Shown: positions 16,150-23,945 of the stretch, piece after piece
Layout of the letters: each line of letters begins with the position of its first letter
Position numbering within the stretch: position 1 is the stretch's first letter
Assembly: GCF_001007875.1 (NCBI RefSeq)
Contig: NZ_CP011412.1
Location: forward strand, 2,852,001 to 2,916,000
From: Sedimenticola thiotaurini
Lineage (GTDB): Bacteria; Pseudomonadota; Gammaproteobacteria; Chromatiales; Chromatiaceae
Direction: 5' to 3'
Length of the DNA stretch: 64,000 nt
Made by a program: the position numbers and the translations under genes
The notes under the pieces: model-generated
Databases searched by the model: none
Told to the model about the DNA's origin: nothing
The model's input: the letters and a program-made list of their open reading frames with translations, nothing else

Positions 16150-16416
16150 ATGCAAACACTACAAGACATTCTCAATACCTGCTCTGCGCAGGTTCCATTC
16201 TGTTACTTACAAAAAGCCCTTGAGCTAGATAAAAAGCTATCTGAGGGAACGCCCTACACCGAACTAGGCGGGAAGCGTATCCGCCATAACCCTAACCTCA
16301 TCCGTTTCAAAATAGGTCGTAGATTCCGGCTGCTCTACTTTCGCGCAATGGGAGTGATGGTGCCGTATTGTCTGATCACGCGTCAACAGTTACAAAAAAT
16401 CCTTATGCGAAGGTGA
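16150..16416 (+). CDS. Small basic protein, possibly ParE/RelE-like
   Basis: An 88-residue protein with a good ribosome site (AAAGGAGCCAGTT before ATG). Its C-terminal half (GGKRIRHNPNLIRFKIGRRF, then RLLYF and LITRQQLQKILMRR) is basic and has the strand-rich R-F-K-I-G-R-x-x-R-L-L-Y pattern seen in ParE/RelE-fold proteins, but the match is loose and no antitoxin gene is adjacent. The palindrome 38 bp upstream suggests tight regulation. It could also be a small phage-derived nucleic-acid-binding protein. Confidence 0.6.
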   Translation: MQTLQDILNTCSAQVPFCYLQKALELDKKLSEGTPYTELGGKRIRHNPNLIRFKIGRRFRLLYFRAMGVMVPYCLITRQQLQKILMRR

Positions 16417-16463
16417 TGTCATCGATAACTTTTTGTTTATTCGATATTTTTAAGGAAATTAAT

Positions 16464-16958
16464 ATGAGTAAGAAAACTGTTGACACAAGCATTTCAATAG
16501 TTGCAGCGAATGTGGAGCTGGATGACACCTCAGGCTTACCTGTTGTGGTACAGGCGCTGGATTTCGAACGCCTTAAACACAAGTTCACAGCCACAAGTGA
16601 TGCAGAGATGACTCCAGAGGAATGGTATAGCACCGAACATGAATACCGCCGTTTTCTTGCCCTGAAGCTCTTCTATCCGGGTATATCACTGATACCCAGC
16701 AATGACGTAGACAAGCTCTGGCATTTTCATATCCTTGATACTCGCGCTTACCGTGAGGATTGCGAGAAGGTATTTGGCCGATTTATAGATCACTACCCCT
16801 ACTTCGGTATCTATGGGAAGGAGGACTACCGTGAACAACAAATCCGCTTTGCCTTGACCGTCGAATTATATGAGCGCCACTTTGGCCCTTACCCAAAGGC
16901 AAGTACTGCGTTGGCAAACCGCTGGCAGGACGATGCATGCCAGGAGGTTGCACCATGA
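16464..16958 (+). CDS. GRDP-like (glycine-rich domain-containing protein-like) protein
   Basis: The 164-residue protein contains DKLWHFHILDTRAYREDCEK followed by VFGRFIDHYPYFG, the conserved W-H-x-H-I-L-x-T and H-x-P blocks of the GRDP-like family (PF07173). The histidines suggest a metal or cofactor site, but the biochemical function is unknown. The start follows AAGGAAATTAAT. Its stop codon overlaps the start of the radical SAM gene (ATGA), so it is coupled to it and is probably its partner or substrate rather than an independent gene. No signal peptide is seen. Confidence 0.7.
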   Translation: MSKKTVDTSISIVAANVELDDTSGLPVVVQALDFERLKHKFTATSDAEMTPEEWYSTEHEYRRFLALKLFYPGISLIPSNDVDKLWHFHILDTRAYREDCEKVFGRFIDHYPYFGIYGKEDYREQQIRFALTVELYERHFGPYPKASTALANRWQDDACQEVAP

Positions 16959-18184
16959 AGTCGGTCATTCTTGTTTCTATGGAGTATCCACGTCCACAGG
17001 ACGGCAAGTACGGTCTGGGAATCAGCTCAATCGCCGCAGCTCTCGAAGATGCTGGAGTATCTTGGCGGATCATCGATGCCCAGATCAACAGCCCCGATTT
17101 CTCCCTGGCTAACGTGCGTGACGAACTGTTTCAGGCCATTGAGGAGGTAGGCGAAGGTTGTCTGGTCGGCTTCAGTACTTACGTATGGAACGATCTGGAG
17201 GTTTGTAACTTGATCCGTCAATTAAGAGGTGCGGGCGTAGAGATCGTGCTGGGGGGGCCACAGATCTCCAATACGCCTAAAGGTCAGCTGGAGGATTTGT
17301 ATCCGGATGCAGACTATTTCGTCCGTGGCCATGGAGAGATGGCTATGGTGGGCCTCGCTAGTGAAATACTGCCCGATAACAGTGGGATCCACGTCGCTGG
17401 TGAACCCGATCTGGGTGTTAAGGTGGAACTTGAGCTGCTGGACTTGCCCTCACCCTATCTGCTTGGGACGGCCGAAATTCGCGAAAGCATTCGGTGGGAG
17501 ACCCAACGTGGCTGTCCATACGAGTGTTCCTTTTGCCAGCACAGGGAGCTAGGTAAGTGGCAAAAGGACCGGTGCTTCTTCGGTGAGCAACGCCTTGAGC
17601 GGGAGCTGGCACTGTTTGCTACCGCAGGTGTGAAACGAATTTCTGTTCTTGATCCGGTCTTTCATGTCGACCAAACACGAACTATCCGCATACTGAACAG
17701 CATCAAGACTGCTGGTGTGGGTGCCCAGATTTCATTGCAGTGCCGCTTTGAGGCGTGTACTCCCCAGTTTCTGGATGCGCTCGAAGGTCTTAACGTGACC
17801 CTGGAGTTCGGTTTGCAGACGATCATAGAGGGCGAATATCGTTCTATCGGTCGCCCAAACAGCATGAAGAAAGTTAGCAGCGTTATCCGAGAGTTACATG
17901 AGCGACAGATCGATTTCGAGGTATCTCTGATCTATGGCTTGCCAAAACAGACATTGAAAAGCTTTCTGGAGAGCGTTGACTGGTGCAAGCAACAGAAAAT
18001 CCCGCGGATACGTGCATGGCCATTGATGCTGCTGCGCGGCACGCCCCTCTACGAGCAGAAAGAGCGCTATGGGTTCAAGGAGAGTTCAGATCAGCCTATT
18101 CCCATCGTGGTTTCCAGCAACACCTTTTCCGAAGAAGATCATGTCGAGATGGCCCGCATTGCACGTGAGTTGGAGGAGAATTGA
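16955..18184 (+). CDS. B12-binding-type radical SAM protein
   Basis: 409 residues starting behind AGGAGG. Residues 1-145 look like the cobalamin-binding fold found in class B radical SAM enzymes (GLGISSIAAALEDAG, VLGGPQIS, and GHGEMA near 125-130), but the D-x-H-x-x-G cobalt-ligand motif is not evident, so B12 may be bound base-off or not at all. C187, C191 and C194 (RGCPYECSFC) bind the 4Fe-4S cluster that splits S-adenosylmethionine. IYGLPKQT is the usual later radical SAM block. It is coupled to a GRDP-like gene upstream and a nucleotide kinase downstream. The substrate is unknown. Confidence 0.9.
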   Translation: MKSVILVSMEYPRPQDGKYGLGISSIAAALEDAGVSWRIIDAQINSPDFSLANVRDELFQAIEEVGEGCLVGFSTYVWNDLEVCNLIRQLRGAGVEIVLGGPQISNTPKGQLEDLYPDADYFVRGHGEMAMVGLASEILPDNSGIHVAGEPDLGVKVELELLDLPSPYLLGTAEIRESIRWETQRGCPYECSFCQHRELGKWQKDRCFFGEQRLERELALFATAGVKRISVLDPVFHVDQTRTIRILNSIKTAGVGAQISLQCRFEACTPQFLDALEGLNVTLEFGLQTIIEGEYRSIGRPNSMKKVSSVIRELHERQIDFEVSLIYGLPKQTLKSFLESVDWCKQQKIPRIRAWPLMLLRGTPLYEQKERYGFKESSDQPIPIVVSSNTFSEEDHVEMARIARELEEN

Positions 18185-18185
18185 G

Positions 18186-18770
18186 ATGGGATACTTTATT
18201 GCTGTAGAAGGGTTGGATGGCATTGGTAAATCCACACTGGTCGAGCAACTGGCAAGAGAGTTTTCCGGCCTTGCCATGAGTACACCGGGCGAAGCGCTAC
18301 ACGATAGTCGCAGGGTGATCATGAATGATTTTTCGGACGATGAGCTGGCTAAGGCATTGTTTTATGCGGCCAGTGTTTCCAGCCAGGGCAGGAAGGCACG
18401 CAAAAAGGTAGAGAGTGGCAAATGGGTCTTCATGGATCGCTATTGGGCCTCGACGATAGCGTATGCGAAGGCTCGTGGTGTCACAGCCGAATTAGATCAA
18501 CTCAGCAAGAGCTTGATTCAGCCAGATTTGAGCGTATTGCTGATACTCAACGAGTCGGAACGACAAAGGCGCCTTCATGCCCGTGGTACCACAGTGGAGG
18601 ATATAGATACACTGGATCCAGGCTTTCGCCAGTGCGTGCTCGAAGAACTCCAGACGCATGCCAACCTGGTGGTCAATATAAGTGGCTACGATCTGCTGGC
18701 TGCAACTCAGATGCTTGAAAAGGTTATTCGCAAAAAGGTTAAAAGTACCAAGAGTTTTGGCCGTGCCTAG
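18186..18770 (+). CDS. Thymidylate-kinase-like P-loop kinase
   Basis: The 194-residue protein has VEGLDGIGKST (Walker A, residues 8-18), DRYWASTIAYAKARG (the nucleotide-binding D-R-Y block), VLLILNESERQRRLHARG (Lid arginines) and the general length of dTMP kinase. TMP kinases phosphorylate dTMP to dTDP; this copy lies on an island, so it is unlikely to be the essential chromosomal enzyme and may act on another nucleotide. It starts 1 bp after the radical SAM gene behind GGAGGAG, so the two are cotranscribed. A nucleotide kinase beside a radical SAM enzyme recalls prokaryotic viperin loci, but the radical SAM protein here is of a different class. Confidence 0.85.
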   Translation: MGYFIAVEGLDGIGKSTLVEQLAREFSGLAMSTPGEALHDSRRVIMNDFSDDELAKALFYAASVSSQGRKARKKVESGKWVFMDRYWASTIAYAKARGVTAELDQLSKSLIQPDLSVLLILNESERQRRLHARGTTVEDIDTLDPGFRQCVLEELQTHANLVVNISGYDLLAATQMLEKVIRKKVKSTKSFGRA

Positions 18771-19168
18771 CCCTAGGGATGTACTTTTTTTGGTACTAAA
18801 TATGGCGGTAAATGGCAGCTTCTGGATGTTTTCAGCCTGTGAAGTCGTTTAACCGGAAGTCTTCTTTTGGCTGTCAGATGTCTGTTCATCGGCATCCTAC
18901 TTTTTCATAGCAGCAAGGAAGGTATCTGGGTGGAAATTATTTGCTATAGGGCTCGATTTCCCTACCGAAAAGTGGTAATCCGGTAATGTGTATCTGGGCA
19001 TATGCCGTGCGGCCAAATATTTTGTAAAAATAATTAGATAGAGATTTGGTACGATCTTTATTATTTGATATTACGGTTTAATATGAGCTTTGCTCTGCTG
19101 AAGGTAGAGACTTTACCGGGATATGGTTATTGAGATGGCAGTAAATCAATAATTTAGAGAGGACTTAA
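18771..19168. other. Non-coding right part of the island
   Basis: About 400 AT-rich bases with no credible gene between the kinase gene and the right terminal repeat. It contains the second 16-bp repeat at 18814 and GTACTTTTTTTGGTAC just before it, a short hairpin with a T-rich loop that might weakly terminate the kinase operon. Confidence 0.55.
18814..18829 (+). repeat. Second copy of GGCAGCTTCTGGATGT
   Basis: Identical over 16 bp to 12579-12594, in the same orientation. Unlike the first copy it has no perfect opposite arm, only a degenerate GGCTGTCAGATGTCTGTTCAT further on. The pair brackets the plus-strand cargo genes. Confidence 0.6.
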
Positions 19169-19193
19169 GTAGCAACATTATTTCCTTCGTACA
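19169..19193 (-). repeat. Right terminal inverted repeat of the glmS-associated island
   Basis: Read inward on the minus strand it begins TGTACGAAGGAAATAATG, matching the left end at 19 of 25 positions. ACTGA follows at 19194-19198, against ACTGT before the left end. Alternatively the shared flank may be AACTG (8039-8043, 19193-19197), which shifts the exact boundary by one or two bases. Confidence 0.6.
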
Positions 19194-19223
19194 ACTGACC
19201 TTGCCAACCCGGCACAAGGTTGA

Positions 19224-20117
19224 TCATAACTGCTTCAGTTGATCCCGGAACAGCTGCATCAAAAGCTCGATATTCTTAAGCCCGGGGTAGTTGGGCCTCA
19301 CCACAAAGGCGATTTCACGGTGCGGGCCAGGTTCAGCCAAGGGTACCTTGGCGATTCTGGGATTGCTCTCCACCAGTTGCGGTAGTGCCATTTCCGGCAC
19401 CAGGGTGGTACCCAGGCCGTTCGCCACCAACTGGACTAGGGTGTTGAGACTGGTGGCGCTGAGGTGGTCTGCCGAGACTTCCTGGAGGTGGCAAACCGCC
19501 AGTGCGTGATCCTTCAGGCAGTGTCCCTCCTTGAGCAGCATCAGCCGCTGCGGATCCAGCTCGTCTTTGCTCAGCTGCTGTTTGCGGGCCAGATCATCGT
19601 CAACATGGGTGATCCAATAGAAGTTTTCCGCCCAGAATGTGAAGGTCAGCAGGCCATCGCATCTGAATGGCAGGGCGAGGATGGCGGCATCCAGATCGCC
19701 ATGGCGTACCTGTTCCACCAGCACATGGGATTGTTCTTCGGAAATATGCAGCTGTAGCCGGGGATAACGGGCCTGCAGGGTCGGCAGTACCACCGGCAGC
19801 AGATAGGGACAGATGGTGGGGATGATCCCCAGTGACATGGTGGTATTGAGTGGTTCCTGTTGTGCTTCGCCCAGTTTCTCAATGTCATCCATCAGGAACT
19901 TGATCTGCTGTGCCTTCTCCAGCACCTGTTTTCCAAGTGGCGTGACCAGGACCTGCTTGTTGTTGCGTTCGAATATCTGAAAACCCAACTGCTTTTCCAT
20001 CTCAGAAAGCGCAGTGCTGAGCGCTGACTGGGAAACGGCGCAGGCCTCGGCTGCCTTTTTAAAATGCAGTGTGCGTTCAACCGCCAGGGCGTAGTGGATC
20101 TGTTTCAGGGAGATCAT
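19224..20117 (-). CDS. oxyR: OxyR, peroxide-sensing LysR-family regulator
   Basis: A 297-residue LysR-type activator of peroxide defence genes. The N-terminal winged helix (ACAVSQSALSTALSEMEKQL) binds DNA; the C-terminal domain senses peroxide. GHCLKDHALAVC shows two cysteines spaced C-x8-C near residues 199-208, the redox pair that forms the activating disulfide in E. coli OxyR. It is divergent from ahpC-ahpF, its classical target, with 168 bp between. Its 3' end lies 30 bp from the right end of the glmS island. Confidence 0.95.
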   Translation of the reverse strand: MISLKQIHYALAVERTLHFKKAAEACAVSQSALSTALSEMEKQLGFQIFERNNKQVLVTPLGKQVLEKAQQIKFLMDDIEKLGEAQQEPLNTTMSLGIIPTICPYLLPVVLPTLQARYPRLQLHISEEQSHVLVEQVRHGDLDAAILALPFRCDGLLTFTFWAENFYWITHVDDDLARKQQLSKDELDPQRLMLLKEGHCLKDHALAVCHLQEVSADHLSATSLNTLVQLVANGLGTTLVPEMALPQLVESNPRIAKVPLAEPGPHREIAFVVRPNYPGLKNIELLMQLFRDQLKQL

Positions 20118-20155
20118 GGGTTCAGTCTACTCCGGCCCAATCCATTATTCAATTT

Positions 20156-20185
20156 ATTAGAACATTATTATCAATACAATCTAAT
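20156..20185. promoter_or_regulatory. Probable OxyR-controlled promoter region of ahpC
   Basis: An AT-rich dyad, ATTAG (20156-20160) and CTAAT (20181-20185), lies in the divergent oxyR-ahpC gap, followed by TATCAT (20192-20197) as a possible -10 for ahpC. OxyR is known to bind long AT-rich dyads at such places. The match to the four-part OxyR consensus is only partial. Confidence 0.4.
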
Positions 20186-20285
20186 TTACGGTATCATGCC
20201 CTATCCGTACAGTATTGCCATCTGCTCTTAACGACGCAGGATTAAATTTTATAACCCGATGACTTCATTCCGTAGGAGATTAGAG

Positions 20286-20855
20286 ATGTCTGTAATTAAC
20301 ACCAAGATCAAGCCGTTTACCGCCACCGCATTCAAAGCCGGTGAGAAAGACTTCTTCCAGGTCACTGAAAAAGACCTTGAGGGTAAATGGGCTGTGTTCT
20401 TCTTCTACCCGGCCGACTTTACTTTCGTCTGCCCGACCGAGCTGGGCGATCTGGCCGATCACTACGAAGAGTTCCAAAAGCGTGACGTGGAGATCTACGC
20501 AGTATCCACCGATACCCACTTCACCCACAAGGCGTGGCACGAGGCTTCCGAGACCATTGGCAAGATCAAGTACCCCATGCTGGGCGACCAGATGGGCATC
20601 ATCACCCGCAATTTTGAGAACATGCGGGAAGATCAGGGTCTGGCTGATCGCGGTACTTTCCTGGTCGACCCGGATGGCATCATCCAGGCCGTGGAGATCA
20701 CCGCCGAGGGTATCGGTCGTGATGCCGAGAACCTGCTGAACAAGGTCAAGGCCGCCCAATATGTGCGCAACCACCCGGGTGAAGTCTGCCCGGCGGCCTG
20801 GAAAGAGGGTGAGGCCACCCTGGCGCCTTCCCTGGACCTGGTCGGCAAGATCTAA
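20286..20855 (+). CDS. ahpC: Alkyl hydroperoxide reductase subunit C (2-Cys peroxiredoxin)
   Basis: It reduces hydrogen peroxide, organic hydroperoxides and peroxynitrite in the cytoplasm. The 189 residues start behind [21 protein letters not shown] holds the peroxidatic cysteine (about residue 47) and [10 protein letters not shown] the resolving cysteine (about 166); the length and [11 protein letters not shown] start match E. coli AhpC. It is followed by ahpF, its dedicated reductase, after 66 bp that contain a stable hairpin. OxyR control is expected from the divergent regulator. Confidence 0.98.
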   Translation: MSVINTKIKPFTATAFKAGEKDFFQVTEKDLEGKWAVFFFYPADFTFVCPTELGDLADHYEEFQKRDVEIYAVSTDTHFTHKAWHEASETIGKIKYPMLGDQMGIITRNFENMREDQGLADRGTFLVDPDGIIQAVEITAEGIGRDAENLLNKVKAAQYVRNHPGEVCPAAWKEGEATLAPSLDLVGKI

Positions 20856-20867
20856 ATCATCGCATTA

Positions 20868-20896
20868 CCGGGTGCCCTGCTGGTCAGGGCGCCCGG
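20868..20896 (+). other. Stem-loop between ahpC and ahpF
   Basis: CCGGGTGCCCTG (20868-20879) and CAGGGCGCCCGG (20885-20896) form a 12-bp stem with one G-T pair and a 5-base loop. There is no T run. It probably protects the ahpC message or partly stops transcription so that the abundant peroxiredoxin outnumbers its reductase. Confidence 0.65.
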
Positions 20897-20921
20897 CCCA
20901 AAAAGAATACGGAGCTGTATC

Positions 20922-22499
20922 ATGATCACCCCCGAAATAAAACAGGCCCTCAGCGGATACTTCGCCAATATGCAGAAACCGGTCACCCTGGTGCTGCAGA
21001 CCGGCGACCACCCAAAGCGTGGCGAACAGGCCGGTTTCCTGGCCGACATAAGCGGCATCTCTGACAACGTCAATTTCGAGGAGCGTGATGCCGGACTGCG
21101 TAGCCCAATGAGTTTTTCGCTGGAGGTTGATGGCCAACCGACCGGCATAGTCTTCTCCGGTATTCCCGGTGGCCACGAATTCAACTCCCTGATCCTTGCC
21201 ATCCTGCACGCCTCCGGTAGCGATATGAAGCTGGATGACAGTATCGCCAACCTGATCAAGCAGGTACGCAAGCCTTTGCAGTTCGAGGTGTTCATCAGTC
21301 TCAGCTGCCACAACTGCCCGGACGTGGTGCAGGCACTTAACCAGTTCGCCCTGCTGAATCCGGACATCTCCTCGGAGATGCTTGACGGCGGACTGTTTCC
21401 CGAAATTATCGAAGAGCGGGATATTCAGGGCGTTCCCACGGTATACCTGAACGGGGAGTTGTTCGCCAACGGTAAGGTGGATGCGGCGCAACTGCTCGAC
21501 AAGTTGATCGAGCATGAACCGGAGATCACCCAGGCCGTGGACCAACCGGCACTTCCACTGCAGGATGTCACCGTGATCGGTGGCGGACCGGCCGGTGTGG
21601 CTGCTGCCATCTACAGTGCACGTAAAGGTTTAAAAGTGACCCTGATCGCAGAGCGTCTTGGTGGTCAGGTGAAGGACACGATGGGTATTGAGAATCTGAT
21701 CTCGGTACCCAAAACGACCGGCCCGGAGCTGGCCGGTGCCCTGCAGACCCACCTCAATGACTACGACATCACTGTCAAGGAGCACTTGCGGGTGACCGGC
21801 GTTGAGCAGGGTAATGTAAAAAAGGTGACCCTCACCAGCGGTGAGGTGATCTCGACCCGCACTCTGATCGTCGCAACCGGTGCGCGCTGGCGGGAACTGG
21901 GTGTTCCCGGCGAGAAGGAGAATATTGGAAACGGAGTGGCCTACTGCCCCCACTGTGACGGCCCCTTCTTCAAAGGCAGGGACGTGGCGGTGATCGGTGG
22001 TGGTAACTCTGGTATCGAAGCGGCGTTGGATCTGGCCGGTATTGTCCACTCGGTGACGGTGTTCGAATTCCTGCCGCAACTCAAGGCCGACCAGGTATTG
22101 ATCGACCAGGCGATCGCCCGGGACAACATCACCATTATCAGCAATGCTGCCACCAGGCAGATTCTGGCTGAAGATGGAAAAGTGGTCGGCGTTGAATATG
22201 AGGACCGGGAAACCGGCGAAGTGAAACAGGAAGAGCTGGCCGGCGTGTTTGTGCAGATTGGTCTGGTCCCCAACAGCCAGGTGGTTGCCGACCTGGTCGA
22301 GACCAAGCCCTGGGGTGAGATCGTGATCAATGAAAAGTGTGAAACCTCTGCGCCCGGCATCTACGCCTGTGGTGACGTGACCACGGTGCCCTACAAGCAG
22401 ATCGTGATTGCCATGGGCGAAGGGGCCAAGGCGTCACTGGCGGCGTTCGAGTACCTGCTGACCCACAACGTGGAAACGGCTGAAAGTGCCGCCGCCTAA
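20922..22499 (+). CDS. ahpF: Alkyl hydroperoxide reductase subunit F
   Basis: This flavoprotein passes electrons from NADH to AhpC. The 525 residues contain an N-terminal double thioredoxin-like domain with the active pair SCHNCP (about residues 128-131), an FAD-binding GGGPAG motif near 215, the thioredoxin-reductase-like disulfide YCPHCDGP near 345, a nucleotide-binding GGGNSG just after it, and the C-terminal FAD block CGDVTTVPYKQI. All redox centres are present. It forms an operon with ahpC. Confidence 0.98.
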   Translation: MITPEIKQALSGYFANMQKPVTLVLQTGDHPKRGEQAGFLADISGISDNVNFEERDAGLRSPMSFSLEVDGQPTGIVFSGIPGGHEFNSLILAILHASGSDMKLDDSIANLIKQVRKPLQFEVFISLSCHNCPDVVQALNQFALLNPDISSEMLDGGLFPEIIEERDIQGVPTVYLNGELFANGKVDAAQLLDKLIEHEPEITQAVDQPALPLQDVTVIGGGPAGVAAAIYSARKGLKVTLIAERLGGQVKDTMGIENLISVPKTTGPELAGALQTHLNDYDITVKEHLRVTGVEQGNVKKVTLTSGEVISTRTLIVATGARWRELGVPGEKENIGNGVAYCPHCDGPFFKGRDVAVIGGGNSGIEAALDLAGIVHSVTVFEFLPQLKADQVLIDQAIARDNITIISNAATRQILAEDGKVVGVEYEDRETGEVKQEELAGVFVQIGLVPNSQVVADLVETKPWGEIVINEKCETSAPGIYACGDVTTVPYKQIVIAMGEGAKASLAAFEYLLTHNVETAESAAA

Positions 22500-22536
22500 G
22501 TTGGTTCCAGGAGACGAATCGTCACGCAGATAAGCG

Positions 22537-22568
22537 GTTGGGTTGCGTCGATAGTGACGTAACCCAAC
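22537..22568 (+). terminator. Stem-loop after ahpF
   Basis: GTTGGGTT (22537-22544) pairs with AACCCAAC (22561-22568), with an inner CGTC/GACG stem. No T run follows, so it is a terminator-like 3'-end structure; a second hairpin lies 55 bp further on. Confidence 0.55.
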
Positions 22569-22622
22569 TCCTCTCTCCATTCACCAGCGGAAGAACCGGG
22601 GGCACGATCCGGTTTGACTCAT

Positions 22623-22660
22623 CGGACCGGAAAAAGGGCCATCCGAAGCCGGTCCGTTTT
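22623..22660 (+). terminator. Possible intrinsic terminator of the ahpCF operon
   Basis: CGGACCGG (22623-22630) and CCGGTCCG (22649-22656) pair over 8 bp and are followed by TTTT. The loop is long (18 bases), so termination may be partial. Confidence 0.5.
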
Positions 22661-22978
22661 CCCGCCAGCGGGTGACATGTCAAGTTGTCTGGTGTGGGTG
22701 GCCCATCACGCTCGTCCGACTAACTCCTCGGCACCACCGCTTATCAAAGCGACCCGGTTCTCTCCCGGCAATGGCCAGGTCGCCATGCCGATACCGCAAC
22801 AACGCCACATTCCATTCAAACAGGCCAGGGAACGGTTACTCACAAGTCCCACAGCGCCACCGGCTGGCAGCACACTGCATCGGAAGAATCCATCTGCTCC
22901 AGGTGAGCAGATGAGCGGAATAATCGAGTGCTGCCTCTTTTTCATATACGATTTAATGAATATGCAATAAAACAGATA
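22661..22978. other. Non-coding gap upstream of the arsenic operon
   Basis: Around 320 bases without a credible gene; open frames on both strands lack ribosome sites and known families. Its last 50 bases become AT-rich and should hold the operon promoter and ArsR operator. Confidence 0.55.
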
Positions 22979-22984
22979 TATACT
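22979..22984 (+). promoter_or_regulatory. Possible -10 element of the arsenic operon
   Basis: TATACT lies 30 bp before the arsC-arsR start, in an AT-rich stretch (ATACGATTTAATGAATATGC and on) that could bind the ArsR domain. No -35 of good quality is visible. Confidence 0.4.
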
Positions 22985-23013
22985 GCCCGGCAAATCAACC
23001 GCAGGGTGGGCGT

Positions 23014-23790
23014 GTGAAAAAAGTTCTCTTTGTCTGTACCGAAAACTCGGCCCGTTCCCAGATGGCCGAAGCGCTGCTGCGCCACTACGGGGAGGGTCAA
23101 TTCCAGGTGTTCAGTGCTGGCACCGAGCCGGATCAGGTGGACCCCCGGGTGCTGGAGGCGCTGCAAGAGCTGGGTATCAGTAGCAACGGTTTACATGCCA
23201 AACCGTTGGACCGGTTTGCTGACCAGTCATTTGATTTCGTCATCACCCTGTGCAGCAAAGCCCGCCAGGAGTGCGGTAACTGGCCCGGTAGCGGTGTGGT
23301 ACTGGCCTGGGATTTCGATGACCCCAGGAGCAGCAGTGATCCCCAGGCCATCCCCAAGACCCTCCAGGCAATCATTCAGCGTATCCGGCTGTTCATTGAG
23401 GTGAACAGCAAGGCGACCGGCACGCTCTATCCAAGCCTGTCACCCCTGGAGTTCTACAAGGCCCTGGCTGATGAGGTGCGCCTGAAAACCCTCCTGCTGC
23501 TGCGGGACCAGGAGCTGTGTGTCTGTGAATTGGTTGAAGCCCTGCAGCAGCCGCAACCGAAGATTTCCCGCAACCTGGCCCAGCTGCGCAAGACGGGCCT
23601 GTTGCTGGACCGGCGCCAGGGTCAGTGGGTCTTCTACCGATTGCATCCCCTGATGAGTGACTGGATGAAAGCGGTGATCCGCACCACAGCGGAAAATAAC
23701 CAGGAGTTTTTCGCTGCCGCCAGCGCCCGTCTGGAGGCGATGGCGCACCGTCCCGCCGCCGGTGAAGCCTGTTTAACCGGGTGCGGTTGA
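23014..23790 (+). CDS. Arsenate reductase (LMW-phosphatase type) fused to ArsR repressor
   Basis: 258 residues made of two domains. Residues 1-130 are a low-molecular-weight tyrosine-phosphatase-fold arsenate reductase: VLFVCTENSARSQMAEALL carries the P-loop cysteine at about residue 8, and WDFDDP the later acidic loop. Residues 145-235 are an ArsR/SmtB winged helix (SPLEFYKALADEVRLKTLLL, then LCVCELVEALQQPQPKISRN), whose C-V-C pair is the usual arsenite sensor. The start is a GTG. The fusion would couple sensing with arsenate reduction. It heads an operon-like row with a GAPDH and ArsJ, 155 bp upstream of the former. Confidence 0.93.
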   Translation: MKKVLFVCTENSARSQMAEALLRHYGEGQFQVFSAGTEPDQVDPRVLEALQELGISSNGLHAKPLDRFADQSFDFVITLCSKARQECGNWPGSGVVLAWDFDDPRSSSDPQAIPKTLQAIIQRIRLFIEVNSKATGTLYPSLSPLEFYKALADEVRLKTLLLLRDQELCVCELVEALQQPQPKISRNLAQLRKTGLLLDRRQGQWVFYRLHPLMSDWMKAVIRTTAENNQEFFAAASARLEAMAHRPAAGEACLTGCG

Positions 23791-23945
23791 TGCAGCAGCG
23801 CGGTTTCTATCCGCCCGGGTGGGGCATCCTTGCGATGGGCAAGGCGTTATACCGTGCCGGCATTGTGACAGACACCACTAACCCGGGAACCAGTGATGGT
23901 CCCCCCTATTCCTATAGCCAGAGATAAATATCGGGAGCAAATAGT

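Larger units (their letters stand above)
8045..19193. mobile_element. Putative Tn7-like element or genomic island inserted at attTn7, without transposition genes
   Basis: This 11.1-kb segment starts 24 bp after the glmS stop codon, the classical Tn7 target position, and ends 30 bp before the 3' end of oxyR. Its ends are inverted and both begin TGTACG; the outer 25 bases agree at 19 positions. The flanks are ACTGT (8040-8044) and ACTGA (19194-19198), a 4-of-5 match to a 5-bp target duplication. The cargo is lower in GC than the surrounding genes and includes an IS, a transposase remnant and mostly orphan genes. No TnsA, TnsB, TnsC or TniQ homologue was found, so it would be decayed or mobilised in trans. 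Site and ends are seen; the Tn7 class is inferred. Confidence 0.6.

Noticed and set aside
18186-18770. The essential chromosomal thymidylate kinase
   Set aside because: The motifs fit the family, but the gene is island cargo coupled to a radical SAM gene, so naming it tmk would be misleading.
8021-19223. TnsA/TnsB/TnsC/TniQ-type genes or a CRISPR array inside the island
   Set aside because: I looked for integrase/transposase cores and for regular repeats with spacers; only the IS3 element, a transposase fragment and single repeats were found.
22614-22970. 118-codon plus-strand frame before the arsenic operon
   Set aside because: No ribosome site, low-complexity proline/serine-rich composition and no known domain; overlaps two terminator-like hairpins.
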